NCBI GenBank assembly: GCA_010093515.1
Contig: MU001672.1
Location: 999,112-1,063,111, forward strand
Reading direction: 5' to 3'
DNA from: Lineolata rhizophorae
Lineage: Eukaryota > Ascomycota > Dothideomycetes > Lineolatales > Lineolataceae
DNA length: 64,000 nucleotides
The position numbers and the translations under genes are program-made. Positions 23,025-35,883 of the stretch are shown piece after piece (the stretch's first letter is position 1; every line of letters starts with the position of its first letter). The notes below the pieces were generated by a model. That model ran no database searches, was not told the DNA's origin, and saw only the letters and a list, made by a program, of their open reading frames with translations.

Positions 23025-23751
23025 GTAAAGAACATATCCCGCTCTGGTGTATAATAAATGCGGTAAGGTGGTTGGAACAAGATGGTTTCTAAAGCATTAT
23101 CAGTGCTGTTTTGGTGCAATTGGTGTCTGGGAAGCCACTTTTTCATTGTTCTCCCAGTGTCCAGCTCTAACACCCACTGCATTGTATGCATTTTTGGGGC
23201 GTTCTTCCTTCGGGCGGCATTCTATGTGTTTACATCTTTCTTCTTGAATGATTATTATTTACCTACCATAGGCATGAGTCTCACAAGTTGATACGGTTTA
23301 CTCCGCCTGGAACGTCTGAAGAATCCGAGTAAGTTCTATCGCAGATTGGTAACAGCAGCCTCTTTTGCTGCAATGCCCGGATGCAGGCGTCTTTCTTTTC
23401 TTGCTCACGTTTTGACTTTCTTTGTATATTCGATTGGTAGGGTAGTTTTAAGCAGATGAAAGTTGCAGATTGATACGGATATTAGAGAAGTGAAGTGACA
23501 CTGATCACGATAATAGTATACTTAGCAATCTCATCTCAAACTAAGCCACTGCTCTATAGACAATAGCATAACAACATACGAGCAACTACCGTATAATCCC
23601 TTAGCACTCGTTCTAAGCTCGTAGTAACACTCTACGAGTAATGCCACTAACATTCTAGAGTACAAGTAGATGCTACTTTACTATGTACAGGATGACTGAG
23701 GCTAATGTTACGTCCACAGGTGATATGTACAAATATAGAACACGCCAGAGC
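23025..23751. other. Intergenic region between convergent genes
   Basis: About 0.7 kb containing the 3' ends of KCS1 and the minus-strand gene at 23752. AT-richer than the flanking coding sequence. No other feature was recognised. Confidence 0.45.
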
Positions 23752-24939
23752 CTATCGATAGCTCCGATCATCAAAGCTACGTCCATGCCGTTCACGTTCC
23801 ACCCTGGCATCGAATTCTTTCTGGGCCTCGGACCTAGCGAGCTGCTTTTCCTCTTCCTCGCTCGAGAATGCCCACGTAGCATCATCTCCTTGGCGAGACT
23901 GCTCCTGCTTCGACTGGGACGACGACCACGAATCGGAGTCGGGGCGGGCTGCTGACGATGGCTGCTGCGGCCGCCCCATAGCCTGCGCCCGCACTTTAGC
24001 CCAGGACGATCCACCGCTAGCAGCGCTGCCGCTCTCAGCCGAGATGTCGTCCATGATCCCAGATCCGCCTGTCGGGGACATGTCATCGTCTTGCGAAGGT
24101 TTGGCTCGGCTCCAGCTAAAGGACCGGTCTTGCGACGACGCTGGCGACGCGCGCGTCTGCCATCGCGAACTTGGGGGCTGTGAAGTGTTCGAATCCTCAC
24201 TGGTGCTTACGGTGCCGCCGTCCCATGCCTCGCCGTCCTGCGACGACGTATCACCGCTCTCCGGGGAAGACCGCCCGCTCTGCCCAGCTCGCCTTCTCGA
24301 TTGGGCGCCCGCCCTGACCATTCCCGCCATCTCCTCGCAGGAGCCTTCCCGCCCATGCATGTCCTTGGCCATCTGCTCCAACTTCTTATTCTGGTCGCTC
24401 ACCATGGCGGCCATCATGCCCGACAGCTTGCCGAACAGCCAGCCGATGCCCAGGCCGACGCTGACGTAGCTCCCGACGCGCAGCCCTTTCCACACGCGCG
24501 TGGCACGCTCGGGCGCCATGCGCCCAAACACGCGCGTCTGCTCCTCGGGCACGCTGACGAAGACGAAGCGGGTGGGCGGCGCCCGCAGGCCGCGCCGCAG
24601 GCCCTCGGCCGTGCCCGCCAGCGCCCCCCACGACGTGTGCTGGTCCATGATGCCCGCCACGTGCGCGATGGCGTCGGCCTCGTCGTCCGACAGCGGCCGC
24701 CGCAGCACCTGCGCCAGCGTGTTGAGCGCCGTCGTCATGCCCGCCCGGTCGTGCGACCGCGAGCCGAGCAGCAGCCCGAACACCGGCGCCGGCCGCGGGA
24801 TGCTGTCCCAGTCGATGGCGTAGTCGGTGCGAGACACGTCTTGGACGACGGAGCCGCCGGTACCGGGTGGAGAGGTCTGCGTGGAAGAAGAGGGGGGGTT
24901 GTCATTGTCGAAGTCGGAGGAGGCGCTGGCGTTGGCCAT
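23752..24939 (-). CDS. Conserved fungal protein with one membrane segment, unknown function
   Basis: Single-exon gene of 395 aa with ATG at 24939. Residues about 38-140 form a compact, probably conserved domain (DYAIDWDSIPRPAPVFGLLL, then LSDDEADAIAHVAGIMDQH and RFVFVSVPEEQTRVFGRM). A glycine-rich hydrophobic segment follows at about 152-175 (SYVSVGLGIGWLFGKLSGMM), then a short amphipathic stretch and a disordered Ser/Gln/Asp-rich tail of about 180 residues ending in a charged helix (EEEEKQLARSEAQKEFDARV). Fungal homologues of this kind are, as I recall, annotated as hypothetical. The membrane segment suggests an organellar or ER membrane protein. I see no catalytic motif. The 5' half is strongly GC-rich. 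Confidence 0.7.
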   Translation of the reverse strand: MANASASSDFDNDNPPSSSTQTSPPGTGGSVVQDVSRTDYAIDWDSIPRPAPVFGLLLGSRSHDRAGMTTALNTLAQVLRRPLSDDEADAIAHVAGIMDQHTSWGALAGTAEGLRRGLRAPPTRFVFVSVPEEQTRVFGRMAPERATRVWKGLRVGSYVSVGLGIGWLFGKLSGMMAAMVSDQNKKLEQMAKDMHGREGSCEEMAGMVRAGAQSRRRAGQSGRSSPESGDTSSQDGEAWDGGTVSTSEDSNTSQPPSSRWQTRASPASSQDRSFSWSRAKPSQDDDMSPTGGSGIMDDISAESGSAASGGSSWAKVRAQAMGRPQQPSSAARPDSDSWSSSQSKQEQSRQGDDATWAFSSEEEEKQLARSEAQKEFDARVERERHGRSFDDRSYR

Positions 24940-26920
24940 AGTGAGCGGGTTAGTTTGGTTTGTAGGAAGAGGAGTCGAAGAGGAGCTACTCGGACGGGTA
25001 GCCGAGGAATGAGCAATTGCGTGTCGGGGTTTTGGTCAACGGCAGCTCCGCTAGCGTATCAGAGAGCGCGAAGAGACTGGAGAGTTTCCAAAAGGTGTCG
25101 GGAGATCCGATCACTGGGGTGGCCCGACGATTGTCGATTGATCGATTGATCGATTGCCAGGCGAATATGTGGTGTCGGCTAGTCGCCGATCGGCCGTATT
25201 GTATTCAATGGTACAATACCGGGTTGTCTATTCTCATGTGGAGATCCACGGCTGTTATTGGTTGAGACAGAATGCTGTAGTTTACTACGTTCCTACCTAA
25301 TTTGAAAAGAAAAGCTTCTAGAGCGAGATTTGACGCAGGCCCGGCCTCTTGCCTTAGTCATCCTCATTCAAGTTCGGCCCCGTCATCACGTGCGGACGCG
25401 CCACACGAAGTTAGGGCGCGCAAAACACGTCCCGCGCCCGCCATCACTGACCTCGTCCATGCTTTCATTGTCGTGCGACATGAAATTAGGACGGAGCCAT
25501 CAGAAACCCTTCCCTGTCTACAACACCGCACTAACTCCGTAGGAGTGAGCCTACGCAGTGGGCCAATTGTAACGCAATGGACTATGGTGAGTTAGGAAGG
25601 TGAACTCCAGGGCCGGTGCTGTGAACTGTTTCTTTCACATTATCGGGAATATTTAGTAGCTAAGGTACTTATGAAATCTCTGCGCTTTCTCGTCCTCGCC
25701 ACATCTACTTGGCACCATTTCACTGACTTCGTACCTATCAATTACGGACGTCTGTCCTTCCACGCATGCGGCTTATTAATACCACGTCTAAAGATTGCAG
25801 CACGCCATGGAAATTATAGATTGGAGCTTCCTTAAGGTAGCGAGGAATACATTATAGTCATGTTTATACTCACACAGATGAAGAAGCAACTGGCTTTCTC
25901 CCTTACGTATTCGAAGGTGTTGATATGGGTATCGTCCTGTTGTAGTTGCTTTATCTCTTGGGAAATCTGCTGACTGCTGTCTCCCCTCCTAGTTTTATAT
26001 TAGGCCTACAGCGTCTGAAGCTATAAAATTTGACTTCGGCTAGTTGTGGCACTCTCGGACGATGAGCCGGGCCACCTGAAAAAAAACTGGTCTGACATTG
26101 GTTCTTGGACCCTCGCTGAACCTGGCTTCGTCCTTCGCAATTTTGGGACGCCGTTCATAGATCGTGCAGCAGAGGAATGGCTTAACAACTGCACTAACTC
26201 CGTTCTTGAATGTAGCAACGTTGAACGAATCGAGCGTCTCAACAACTAGAAACACGAAGGACCGGCTGCCATATAGATTATCGTAAACTCCATTCCTAGG
26301 ACATCTAAAAGATCTTCCTGGCAGTCGAGATGTCCCACTGTTATGTAGTACAGAATTCAACCCGAACTGTATTAGAATCCCTTGACACCTGCACTTGCCG
26401 TCGACTCTCCTTCGCAAGGCCAGAAAGATTGAGACGATGAAGAGTAGAGTGGAGAAAAGAGACTAGAATGCGTTGGCTTCCTAGAGGGCTGACTGTCGGA
26501 CATTATTCACTTAGCTGCACTAGTCTAATTGAGGAAAGGAATGTATTGGTTTGACCTATCCCACTCGAATACTTGGTTAGCTTAGTGAATGGGATATACC
26601 ATAAAACGGTTCTACCCCAATGCGATCTTAGAATATTTTGAATAATCCATGTTCACAAATCCACGGTAACCCCGATATGCAATTAGAACTCTGTACGCGG
26701 GAAACAATAAAAGTAACGCTCTCGCTCAAGGGTATATATATCATCACACGATTCGAACTCCATAGCAAGAGACTATAACAATGAATAGCTCGTATTACTC
26801 ACTACTCGGTGTCTAAGATGTAGGGTGTCAGCAGCCCTGCTATTCCACTACAGTAATTATTACTCCTAGGACGCCAAAGTAAGGAACCCATCCGCACCAA
26901 CCGCCCTCCTACCCTATCGA
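24940..26920. other. Two-kilobase gene-free stretch
   Basis: Contains the promoter of the gene ending at 23752 and the 3' side of HET-C. A short tandem repeat (GATTGATC unit, about 25135-25156) lies about 200 bp upstream of the ATG at 24939. Open frames at 26040-26420 show no family resemblance. Nothing else was recognised. Confidence 0.4.
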
Positions 26921-29265
26921 TCAGTACCCACCGTATCCCCCACCATAACCGCCACCGTATCCATAACCACCCTGAGGTGGTGGCGCGTTAGGATCCTGAC
27001 CGTACCCTTGGTATGGCGGATACCCCTGAGAACCGCCGTAGCCTTGGTCGGGAGGCGGTTGCGGAGCTGGCTGATATGGCGCCTCGTAGCCTTGCTGGTA
27101 CGATGTTGGAGCTGTATAAGGGTCTTGATATCCGTATTGCCCACCCGGTGGCGGAGCTTGCTGGTACTGTTGGCCTTCGTATCCGGAGCTTGCTCCGTAC
27201 CCAGACTGATAGCCATATGATGAGGATGGCTGGGGGCTGCCGTAAGATCCCGGGCCACTAGCATGAGGGCCACCAGGTGCCATTTCTGCGGAGGGATCGA
27301 ATCCGCGTTTCTTGCCAAGCAAGTCGAACGGTGAGCCAGTGATCTTGCTATGGCTGCTGCTTCCATAGCTGTGGCCGTGGCCGTGGCCGTGACTCTGCTG
27401 GGACCCTTCAATCATATGATTCCGGCCAGCGCGAACGCTCTCGGAACTTAGGACGTCATCTAGCCTACGGCCGCGATCGGGCAAAGAGTGAACCCACTGT
27501 TCTACGGCGTGAAACATCTTCTGATGGATCTCAATGTGGTGATCGCGGATTGCAGGGTGATGAAACACACGAACAACGTCATCGAGCACTTGGTCCACCT
27601 GGATATCCGGGTGCTCCCAGGCGTAAATAATGCGAGGGGCGACGTATTGCAGAATCGTGGAGGCGACCTCACCAGCCGGCGGATTGAGAATATTAGAGAA
27701 ATGATCCTTCGAAAGGAGGGAGTGCGTCGGATCTGTGCAGTAGGGATCCGTCCACGGCTCGTACTGGTGTTTTCCGCTAGCATCAACGACCGCAGAAGAA
27801 CCCTGCTTGAGCTGTTGCGAAGCAGCTTTGATGATAGGTTGCACAAAAGGGGCCAGAAGAGAAAGAATGAAGACTGTGACTCTCTCGCTGATCGTATCAA
27901 TCAGTTTTTCTAGGCCAGGGATCTTGGATATTATTCCAGAAATCGTGCGTACAACATTGTCCCTGAACTGGAGGATTGGATATATCTTGGGCACTATAGT
28001 TTGTGGGTCAAAGTTCGGGTTCATGCCCGGAATTCCAGGACCGGGAGGGCCACCAACTGATCCAGGAGGTGCGTCAAAGTTGACGGGGGCGGAAGCTCGG
28101 GAACTACTGTACCCGGCATCGAACCCTCTGGCGCCGTGGTTTGCCGCAGCCTGGGCATCTGACGACCTTTGCAACTCAGCCGCCTGCTTGCACAACCCGG
28201 ACGTTCCCGGCACCTTGGAGAGCAACGAGGTCAACTCATCAATACCGCAGCCCGACGAACTTCCAGATCTCTTCGAGTCCGTCGATGCTTCGCCTAGCAT
28301 GTTGTCCATTTCGTCAATCTCAGACTGCGTAAAGTGGTCTGTTGCCTCGCCCAGCACAGAATGCAAGAAGTCGACTCCACCGAAAGTTCCAGTAACGAGT
28401 GGGAACACGGTCTTTCCGCGGAGGTCCAATTCTGTTGACGTGCCCGTATGTGGGAAGACGTTGCGGAACCCCATTTCTCTCAGGACGAGCTCCGTGTAGT
28501 TTGTATGGGCACCGAAATCCTCGAGACAATGGAGCCCCTGGCCCAAGCAACGCAGCGCCTCGCACAGATCTTCTTCCTTGCCTCTAGTTCCGTGTGCACC
28601 ACTAGTGTAGACTCGACCGAAATGGATGCTACGCGCAAAGCTGTGCTTGACATAACCCGAGCTGGTAGCCCAGAAACCACGTTCGTTCGCAATGTAATTT
28701 TTCATCCCTGCTCTAATCGTTAGTACAAGCTTCTTGGGTTTCAGGTACTTTCCCGGTAGTGCGCCCTACCTGTATGAGGATCAACGGCAAGTTCGTCGGG
28801 CGTAACCGGGCCACGGAGCCTGGGATCGTACTTGCGAGCATCCTCATTGTCGGCGTAGTCCTTGGGATTGTCGATGTGCTCCTCGGGGCGATAGACACCC
28901 AGCCTCTCTTCGGTAACCTCGAACTCGCCAGTCGCATAGCCGAACGACATGAAGGCTAGGACCCAGACGATGATGCGGATGGTGCCGGCCTGGACGCCCT
29001 TAAGGGTGCCGACGTCAACGGCTTGCGAGTAGTCGCGGAGCCAATTGCCGAAATAGACGCGCTTGATCATCATCGAGTTCCATTTGTGGCCGCGCAGGCA
29101 TGCGACCGACTTGAGCATGTCCTCGATGTCACCGTGGCGCCAGTTCTTGCCCTCGATCTTGGAAATGGAGGCGATGTTGCCGGCGCCGAAAGCATCGGCG
29201 CCGCTGGGCATGAGCACCAGCAGCGCCAGCAGGAAAATAAAGGCGTACTTGAGAGCAGCCGCCAT
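26921..29265 (-). CDS. het-c: HET-C heterokaryon-incompatibility family protein (N. crassa het-c type)
   Basis: Two exons, 29265-28770 and 28707-26921, give 760 aa. The 62-bp intron (GTAGGG..GAGCAG) joins DPHTG to MKNYIANERGFW. A clear signal peptide (residues 1-25, ALKYAFIFLLALLVLMPSGA core) precedes FGAGNIASISKIEGKNWRHG, the hallmark start of the mature HET-C domain. A hydrophobic segment lies at about 95-112 (TIRIIVWVLAFMSFGYA). The conserved core includes NWLRDYSQAVDVGTLKG and CLGQGLHCLEDFGAHTNYTE, the latter His/Asp/Glu-rich as in phospholipase C/P1-nuclease-like folds. The tail (about 615-760) is rich in Gly, Tyr, Pro and Gln and ends in GGYGGGYGGGYGGY. In N. crassa, het-c alleles control vegetative self/non-self recognition through a short polymorphic region. 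In other fungi homologues are widespread and not necessarily allelic, so an incompatibility role here is unproven. Confidence 0.93.
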
Positions 29266-30833
29266 AGCTAGCAGTGCCGAAATTGGCGATGCAGGAAGGA
29301 AGCCGACGGAGGGGGTAAAAAAGGAGGAGTTTGGCTAAACAAGCGCCGCTGACGGAGGGTGTGCGGGTGTGTCAGGCTGGCGTACCTTGAGGGGACCGCG
29401 ACCAAGAGGCCTTGCGGACTAGGGTGACTGGCTGGCGAGGAGGTGACCTAACCGCACGTCGATCTACTAGGGCCAGCCCCGGCGACAATTGCTGGCGGTG
29501 ATGGGAAGCTGGGCCGGCATGACTGTCAACAAGGCCACCGGACCCGGCCACCGGACCCGGCCCGCGTGCGGGAGGGGTGGCGGGGTAGCTGAGGGGGAGG
29601 GGCGAGAAACGCACAGCCACACTCTCCTATGCCATGTGAGGCGAGCCCAGGAGGTGCTCGGGTCACGTGCGAGCTGCGAGATATTGAGCCCGGTTTCCGA
29701 ACTGAGGTACACCAAAAGTAACACAGGATCCTTGCACATAACCTGGAGAAAATTGTATTCTACGATGCACGTAGAGACCTTGTATGTGCTCTGAATCGAG
29801 GTTTTATCATTATCAAGGTGGTGCTCTTAGCATCACCATGTTCGCACATGACCCGCGCACGTTGGGTCCACAGCACCTACATACTACGTTACTACGTACT
29901 ATGTACCTACGTATGCACTGCCGTACGCAGTACATTAGGGGCCCGAGGCAGCAGCACCCACGTGTGCGCCACAGGTGGCTTGCCACGCTCGGCAACTCCC
30001 TGGAGTGCGCCTTGTGGCGTCTTCCGGGAATGCAGAGCCATGCGCCACAGGCTCGGGCGGCAGTAGGCAAGCTGGCGTGGCTCCGTGGCGGAGCTCCTGT
30101 GCCTGCTCCTGGTTACTACAATGTGTCTCGGAGATTCTAGCGCATTTATCGCGCATCGCTCGGATTCGGAGATGGGACTTCGCGCTTCGCCTACTTGGTA
30201 CTCTGCCACGAAAGGTAGGCTCAAGCGGCAGTCTTTGTGCCGGTGGGTCGTGCGGATGGCCCGGTTGAGGCAGGTCTCTGACCGGCAGGCCGAAGGACAA
30301 AACGAATGGGAATGGAGCCCGCGATTCCAAAGCACGCGCATAGAGGCTGTGTCGACCAGACAGGAGCGGCGAGCTGGCAGCGGCAGGGCTAAGGTTCTAG
30401 GCAGCAGCCGGTGGGGATAGTGGTTCTACCTACGATGTATCGTACGCGGGCAACTTCGCGGCCCAGAGCAAGCGCTAAGGGGGGCGAGCGGTCTCTTAAG
30501 GTCCGAGAGCGACGGCGGCTGGACCGATCGATTGGTAAGGCGGGGCCGGGGCGTGGCGCGCCCGACGGCCTGCACCGCCACGACCAGGGCCCGAGCTATA
30601 CGTACGGAGTACGGGAGGCTCACTCGCAACCACTAGCAAGCGACCGGACACCTTCGTCGCCGTCGCCTCCGCGGCGCACTCCCAAAGCGCGCTACCGAAG
30701 GTACAGCCTCCGTGAAGGTATGCTCCCCTTTTAATACTCGCCGTCGCAGCTTACTCGCACTTCCTAAAACGATTCCCCGACTGCTCACACCTTTCTAGTG
30801 TGCGCAAAGTGTCGCGTGTCGCACAATCCCCAA
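29266..30833. promoter_or_regulatory. Divergent intergenic region between HET-C and the Ca2+-ATPase
   Basis: About 1.6 kb between two divergent starts, so it should hold both promoters. A 13-bp direct repeat (CACCGGACCCGGC) occurs twice in tandem at about 29536-29563. A pyrimidine stretch ending in CTTTCTAG at 30790-30797 looks like a splice acceptor just before the ATPase ORF, hinting at a 5'-UTR intron or an unrecognised first exon. Confidence 0.4.
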
Positions 30834-33800
30834 ATGTCGCCACCAGACTTCCACCAGCAGGCTCACGATAGGGGCCTTTCAGTCCCAGAGATAAATGTCA
30901 TTTCGGTGAGTGAGCGCGCATCGACCGGAGCGCCAATGGCCGGTTCGCTGACCGGTTTTCTGCAGGACTCCGGCGACTCGCACAATGACTGCGACACCGT
31001 CGTCCCGTCAATACCTCCGTCACCTGCGTCGCGAGAGCGTTCATTAAGCGCCAGCAACGCCGACTTTCCCGGCCGGAAGCGCTCATTAAGTGGGAGCACC
31101 GTGGGAACCGCGTCGAGCACCCATCTTGTGCTTCCGCCCCCGTCGTCCAGCGGAGCTTCAAGCAGCACCGCGAGTCTGATGAGCAAAGGCGACATTGAAG
31201 ATGCGCTTCGGCCGGACCCTGGAACCGAGGCGGCCTTCAATGTCGAGCGGAACCCTTTTGCTTTCTCGCCGGGGCAAGTAAGCAAGCCTTTCTGCCCAAA
31301 ATCTCTGGAGGCCCTTTACGCTCTAGGCGGTCTCCCAGGTCTTGAGAGAGGTCTCCGCACCAGTCTCGCCAGCGGAATCTCCGTCAATGAGACAACCCTC
31401 GATGGAACGGTCTCATTTGATGAGGCCATAGACTACTCTAGGAAAAGAAGGCGCCTGGAAGCTGGTTTGGGTGGTGAAAAACACCACTTGAATTCTGTAA
31501 ACACCTCTCACAGTACGGTTTCGTCATCGGAGGCATTTGCGGACCGAATACGCGTCTTCAAGCGGAACGTGTTGCCGGCAAAAAAACCTACTCCTCTATG
31601 GCGGTTAATGTGGCAAGCATATAACGACAGGATATTGCTACTACTTACTGGAGCCGCCGTAATCTCTCTAGCTCTAGGTTTGTATGAGACTCTCGGGATC
31701 TCCCGGGAACCTGGAGAGCCCATGCCGGTTGACTGGGTGGAGGGACTGGCAATATGTATTGCCATTATCGTAGTTGTCTTGGTGGGCTCTTTGAACGACT
31801 ATCAAAAGGAGCGTGCGTTTGTTAAGCTGAACACTAAAGTAAGTAATCTAGGCAGCTGCAACATATTAACGCTGAGCTTGCTGACTCACCATTCTATAGA
31901 AGGAGGACCGTCAAGTCAAAGTAATTCGGTCAGGCAAGTCCATCATGACATCGGTTCACGATATACTTGTGGGAGATATACTCCACCTCGAGCCTGGCGA
32001 TCTGGTCCCCGCGGACGGCATCTTCATCTCGGGACACAATCTAAAATGCGACGAATCCTCAGCGACTGGTGAATCAGATCAGCTGAAGAAGACTGGAGGA
32101 GACCAGGTATTTCGCCTCTACGAGTCCGGACATTCCGACCCGCACGACATGGATCCTTTCATTATTTCTGGGAGTAAAGTGCTTGAAGGCGTTGGACAGT
32201 ACGTTGTAACGTCTGTCGGGGTCAACTCAAGCTACGGAAAGATTCTTATGGCGATGCGCACCGATATGGTGCCGACGCCTCTCCAAGTAAAGCTTGATGG
32301 CCTCGCTACTGCTATTGGGAAGCTAGGCACCGCTGCGGCTTGTTTACTGCTTTTCGTCCTTCTCATCCGCTTTCTCGCGAACCTTCCCAGCAACCCTAGC
32401 TCCGGTGCGGAAAAAGCTTCTCAGTTCATGGAGTTGCTAATCGTCGCCATTACGGTTATCGTCGTCGCTGTTCCTGAAGGACTGCCACTCGCCGTTACGT
32501 TAGCTCTTGCTTTCGCCACTACTCGACTAGTCAAGCAGAACAATCTCGTTCGAGTTCTCAAATCCTGCGAAACTATGGGGAACGCGACAACTGTATGTTC
32601 CGACAAAACCGGCACGTTAACCCAGAATCGAATGACGGTTGTAGCGGGCACGTTTGGCGAGGATATGAGCTTCGACGACAAGAACCGGACGAGCAACGAG
32701 CGTCGTTCGACCGCGTTCGGGAGCGATCTGAGTAAGGAATGGAAAGATCTCTTGATTGAATCCATCGCCATCAATTCGACAGCCTTTGAAGGCGAAGAGG
32801 ACGGAAAGCCGACTTTTATCGGTTCGAAAACGGAAACTGCGCTGCTAGCGTTCGCTCGCGACGTGCTCGGCATGGGGCCCGTCTCGGAGGAGAGATCAAG
32901 CGCCCCTATGATTTATTTCATGCCATTCGACTCTGGAAGGAAATGCATGGGAGCCGTATACAGAATTCAGAACGGAAATTACCGGTTCTTGGTCAAAGGG
33001 GCATCCGAGATTCTCTTAGGCTTCTCGTCCACACTCCGGACATCCTCGGGTACGACAGATCTTGACCCCTATCAAAAAGAAAAACTCGACGGTGTCATTC
33101 GCTCTTACGCCGAGCAATCGTTGCGAACTATCGGGCTTGTTTACAGAGATTTTGCCCAATGGCCTCCGGCCGAAGCGACACCGCCGAATGGCGACTCCGA
33201 GGAATTGGCTCTGGATCGCTTGCTTGCGAATATGACTTTCGTTGGAGTTGTTGGTATCCAAGATCCTGTCCGCCCCGGTGTTCCACAGGCAGTTGCGAAA
33301 TGTATCGACGCTGGCGTTGCTGTGCGAATGGTCACTGGCGATAATGTCGTCACCGCCAAAGCAATCGCAACTGAGTGTGGAATATACACGGGCGGCATGG
33401 TTTTAGAGGGCCCCAAATTCCGCACTTTGAATGATCAGGAGATGAAAGATGTTTTACCTAATCTGCAAGTCCTTGCTCGCTCATCGCCAGAAGACAAGCG
33501 GATCCTAGTTACCAAGCTGAGAGAACTTGGAGAGGTCGTCGCTGTTACTGGTGACGGCACAAATGACGGTCCCGCACTCAAAACTGCCGATATTGGGTTC
33601 TCTATGGGTATCGCGGGCACAGAGGTAGCGAAGGAGGCTTCCGCAATTATCCTTATGGACGACAACTTCGCCTCCATCTTGACAGCGCTTATGTGGGGTA
33701 GAGCTGTTAATGACGCTGTCCGAAAGTTCATCCAGTTCCAGCTCACAGTCAACATCACGGCAGTGATCTTGACTTTCGTCTCCGCCGTATCAAATGACGA

Positions 33801-34624
33801 GGGCCACTCTGTTCTCACAGCAGTCCAACTGCTGTGGATCAATCTAATCATGTGCGTTTTACCTTATACACCGATGCGCTGATATAATGGAATTGCTAAC
33901 CGTTTGTCATAGGGACTCAATGGCTGCGCTTGCCCTAGCCACCGACCCACCTACGGAACAAATTTTAGATCGTAAACCTATACCTCGGTCAGCTCCGCTC
34001 ATTTCCATCACAATGTGGAAGATGATCATCGGCCAGGCTATGTACCAACTCGCCATCACCTTCGTGCTCTTTTTCGCCGGCGAGCAGATACTAGGCGACA
34101 TCTTAGGCAACGAAGACAGACAGCTCATGCTCAATAGCATGGTTTTCAACACCTTTGTGTGGATGCAAATTTTCAACGAGTTCAACAACCGCCGCCTGGA
34201 TAACCGATTCAACGTATTCCAGGGAATCCATCGGAATTATCTCTTTATCGGCATCACCTGCATCATGGTCGGTTGCCAAATTGCAATCGCATTTGTCGGG
34301 GGGCAAGCTTTCTCCATTGATCGCATCGATGGCGTTCAATGGGCTATTTGCATTGCGCTTGCGGCGTTTTGCCTTCTATGGGCGATCCTGGTCCGCTTAT
34401 TTCCGGATCCTTTGTTCGAACGGATCGCTAAGTTCGTGGGGAGGCCTTTTGTTTTCGTGTACCGACCGCTGAACAGATGGACACATAAGCTTGGGAACAA
34501 GATTCGCCGCCGCAAGAGACCGGGCAGCTTGCGGGAAGGCAACATTATGGACTCTGTACGACTGTCGGATGCACATATTGGTAACAAAGAGCGCATGGAT
34601 GACATAGAACGGGATAGAGTATAG
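30834..34624 (+). CDS. PMC1: PMCA-type (P2B) calcium-transporting ATPase, PMC1-like
   Basis: Three exons, 30834-31838, 31900-33851 and 33913-34624, give 1,222 aa. Both introns are 61 bp (GTAAGT..TATAG and GTGCGT..CATAG). They join KLNTK/KEDRQVKV and the membrane motif WINLIM/DSMAALALATDPP. The enzyme pumps cytosolic Ca2+ into the vacuole or out of the cell. P-type hallmarks: SATGES in the actuator domain, VPEGLPLAVTLALAFA in M4, the phosphorylated aspartate in CSDKTGTLTQ (Asp570), and the hinge TGDGTNDGPAL. The N-terminal about 250 residues are long and disordered. No clear calmodulin-binding IQ segment is seen at either end. The start is the first ATG; the frame opens upstream only with GTG, and a splice acceptor-like CTTTCTAG precedes it, so the true N terminus could be longer. 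Confidence 0.93.
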
Positions 34625-35883
34625 AGTATAGGCATTGGCCTTTTTTTTCTCTACTTTTTTCTCTACTTCATAGATTACTGGGTTGCGCTTCGCGCTTTCG
34701 CTACGAAGTAATTGGGTTGGGTCACTTCTCTAGACATGTAGGCGTTATCGGGAATGGGATAGAAGGTCTTGTACAACAAGTGTAGTACTAGTCTGTATTA
34801 TTAGAACGCTCATGAGTAGCCGAATATCGCAGGCCGAATCTGATTTGACTCAGTGGGTGTGATGACGACTCTGCCTTGGTAGATCAATGAAAAGGACTAC
34901 AGACCAGAGCCATCCCTTTAACTGTTCGACCTTCCCCCGATATGACCGGCGCTAATCTACGGCCTGTAATATCAGCCTACTCTTAAACCGTTTCTGGACA
35001 AGCTCAGCTTATCTCGCAAGCAAGCATATCTAGTAAATTTGATCTGCTAATTGGATTCTATATTACCCTGTAATTTCTCTACAGCATAGAATGCTTAAAA
35101 GCAGGCGCTTCCATAAAGTAGAAACCTACAGAGGAAGCACCTACTGTAGGAGGGTAGAGCACTTTACCTAGGACCAACACCTAAAGAACAAAAGAAGAGG
35201 GTCACGTCGTCACTGCTTCACGGTATTATGCGTTCGTATATAGAGGAGCGCTGCTGCTTGCTAACTAAATTTTAGTAACAAGGGAGAGGGGAAGACAAGA
35301 AAAGGAGCAAAGAAAGCTTTTGTAATATATATATGATTGGCAAAAGCAACTTGACTTGTATGTGTGTGTTGAATGAGTGAATCGAGTGGGTATTGTTGAA
35401 GGAGAAAACCTAACCTACTTAAAGGAAAAGAAATCACGTGAAAGAAAGAGGAAGCAACTGCCAAAAAGGGGTATTAGGGTCGGCGCCGCTATACTCTACA
35501 CTACATGCCGTTGCATAAATTTTAGGAGGTGCTAGACCAACCTATTTTGCTCTTCTATTCATAAACATACAACTCCCCAGTGCACCTCTATACTGTTGAC
35601 CTGAACGAACAAGTGTAGAGCTGTATTGAGGTGTCGAGCTAAGCTATCTGTGCATGGATTACTTAGTCTCACGTGATAGTAGAAATTCACAGAAGTACAG
35701 AAGTCTCTCGGCTATTCGGAAAGGCAGCGGAGTGAAATAGGGTAACATTTTTAGGTTATTTCTACTTTTATGTGGTAAAATATACTGTGAAAAGATTTCT
35801 CAATACTCCAGTTTATGGATGACACGTATCGGAATCTAGCGGGAGCGAAAAAGCAGTGAAACCGCCACCGACAGGGAATAGGA
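34625..35883. other. Intergenic stretch leading into a repeat island
   Basis: About 1.26 kb after the Ca2+-ATPase with no recognisable gene. The only long open frame (35261-35464, minus) is low-complexity. It should include the ATPase 3' UTR. Confidence 0.4.

Noticed and set aside
26040-26417. 125-codon minus-strand open frame between two genes
   Set aside because: No start context, no homology recognised and no codon bias; probably chance.
26740-26870. Minus-strand GTTCGAATC, suggesting a tRNA
   Set aside because: The stems around the T loop do not pair and no cloverleaf could be drawn; at most a degraded tRNA.
29784-30734. Overlapping open frames in the HET-C/ATPase intergenic region
   Set aside because: Both strands are open in several frames with Arg/Ser-rich composition; no motif, so treated as promoter sequence.
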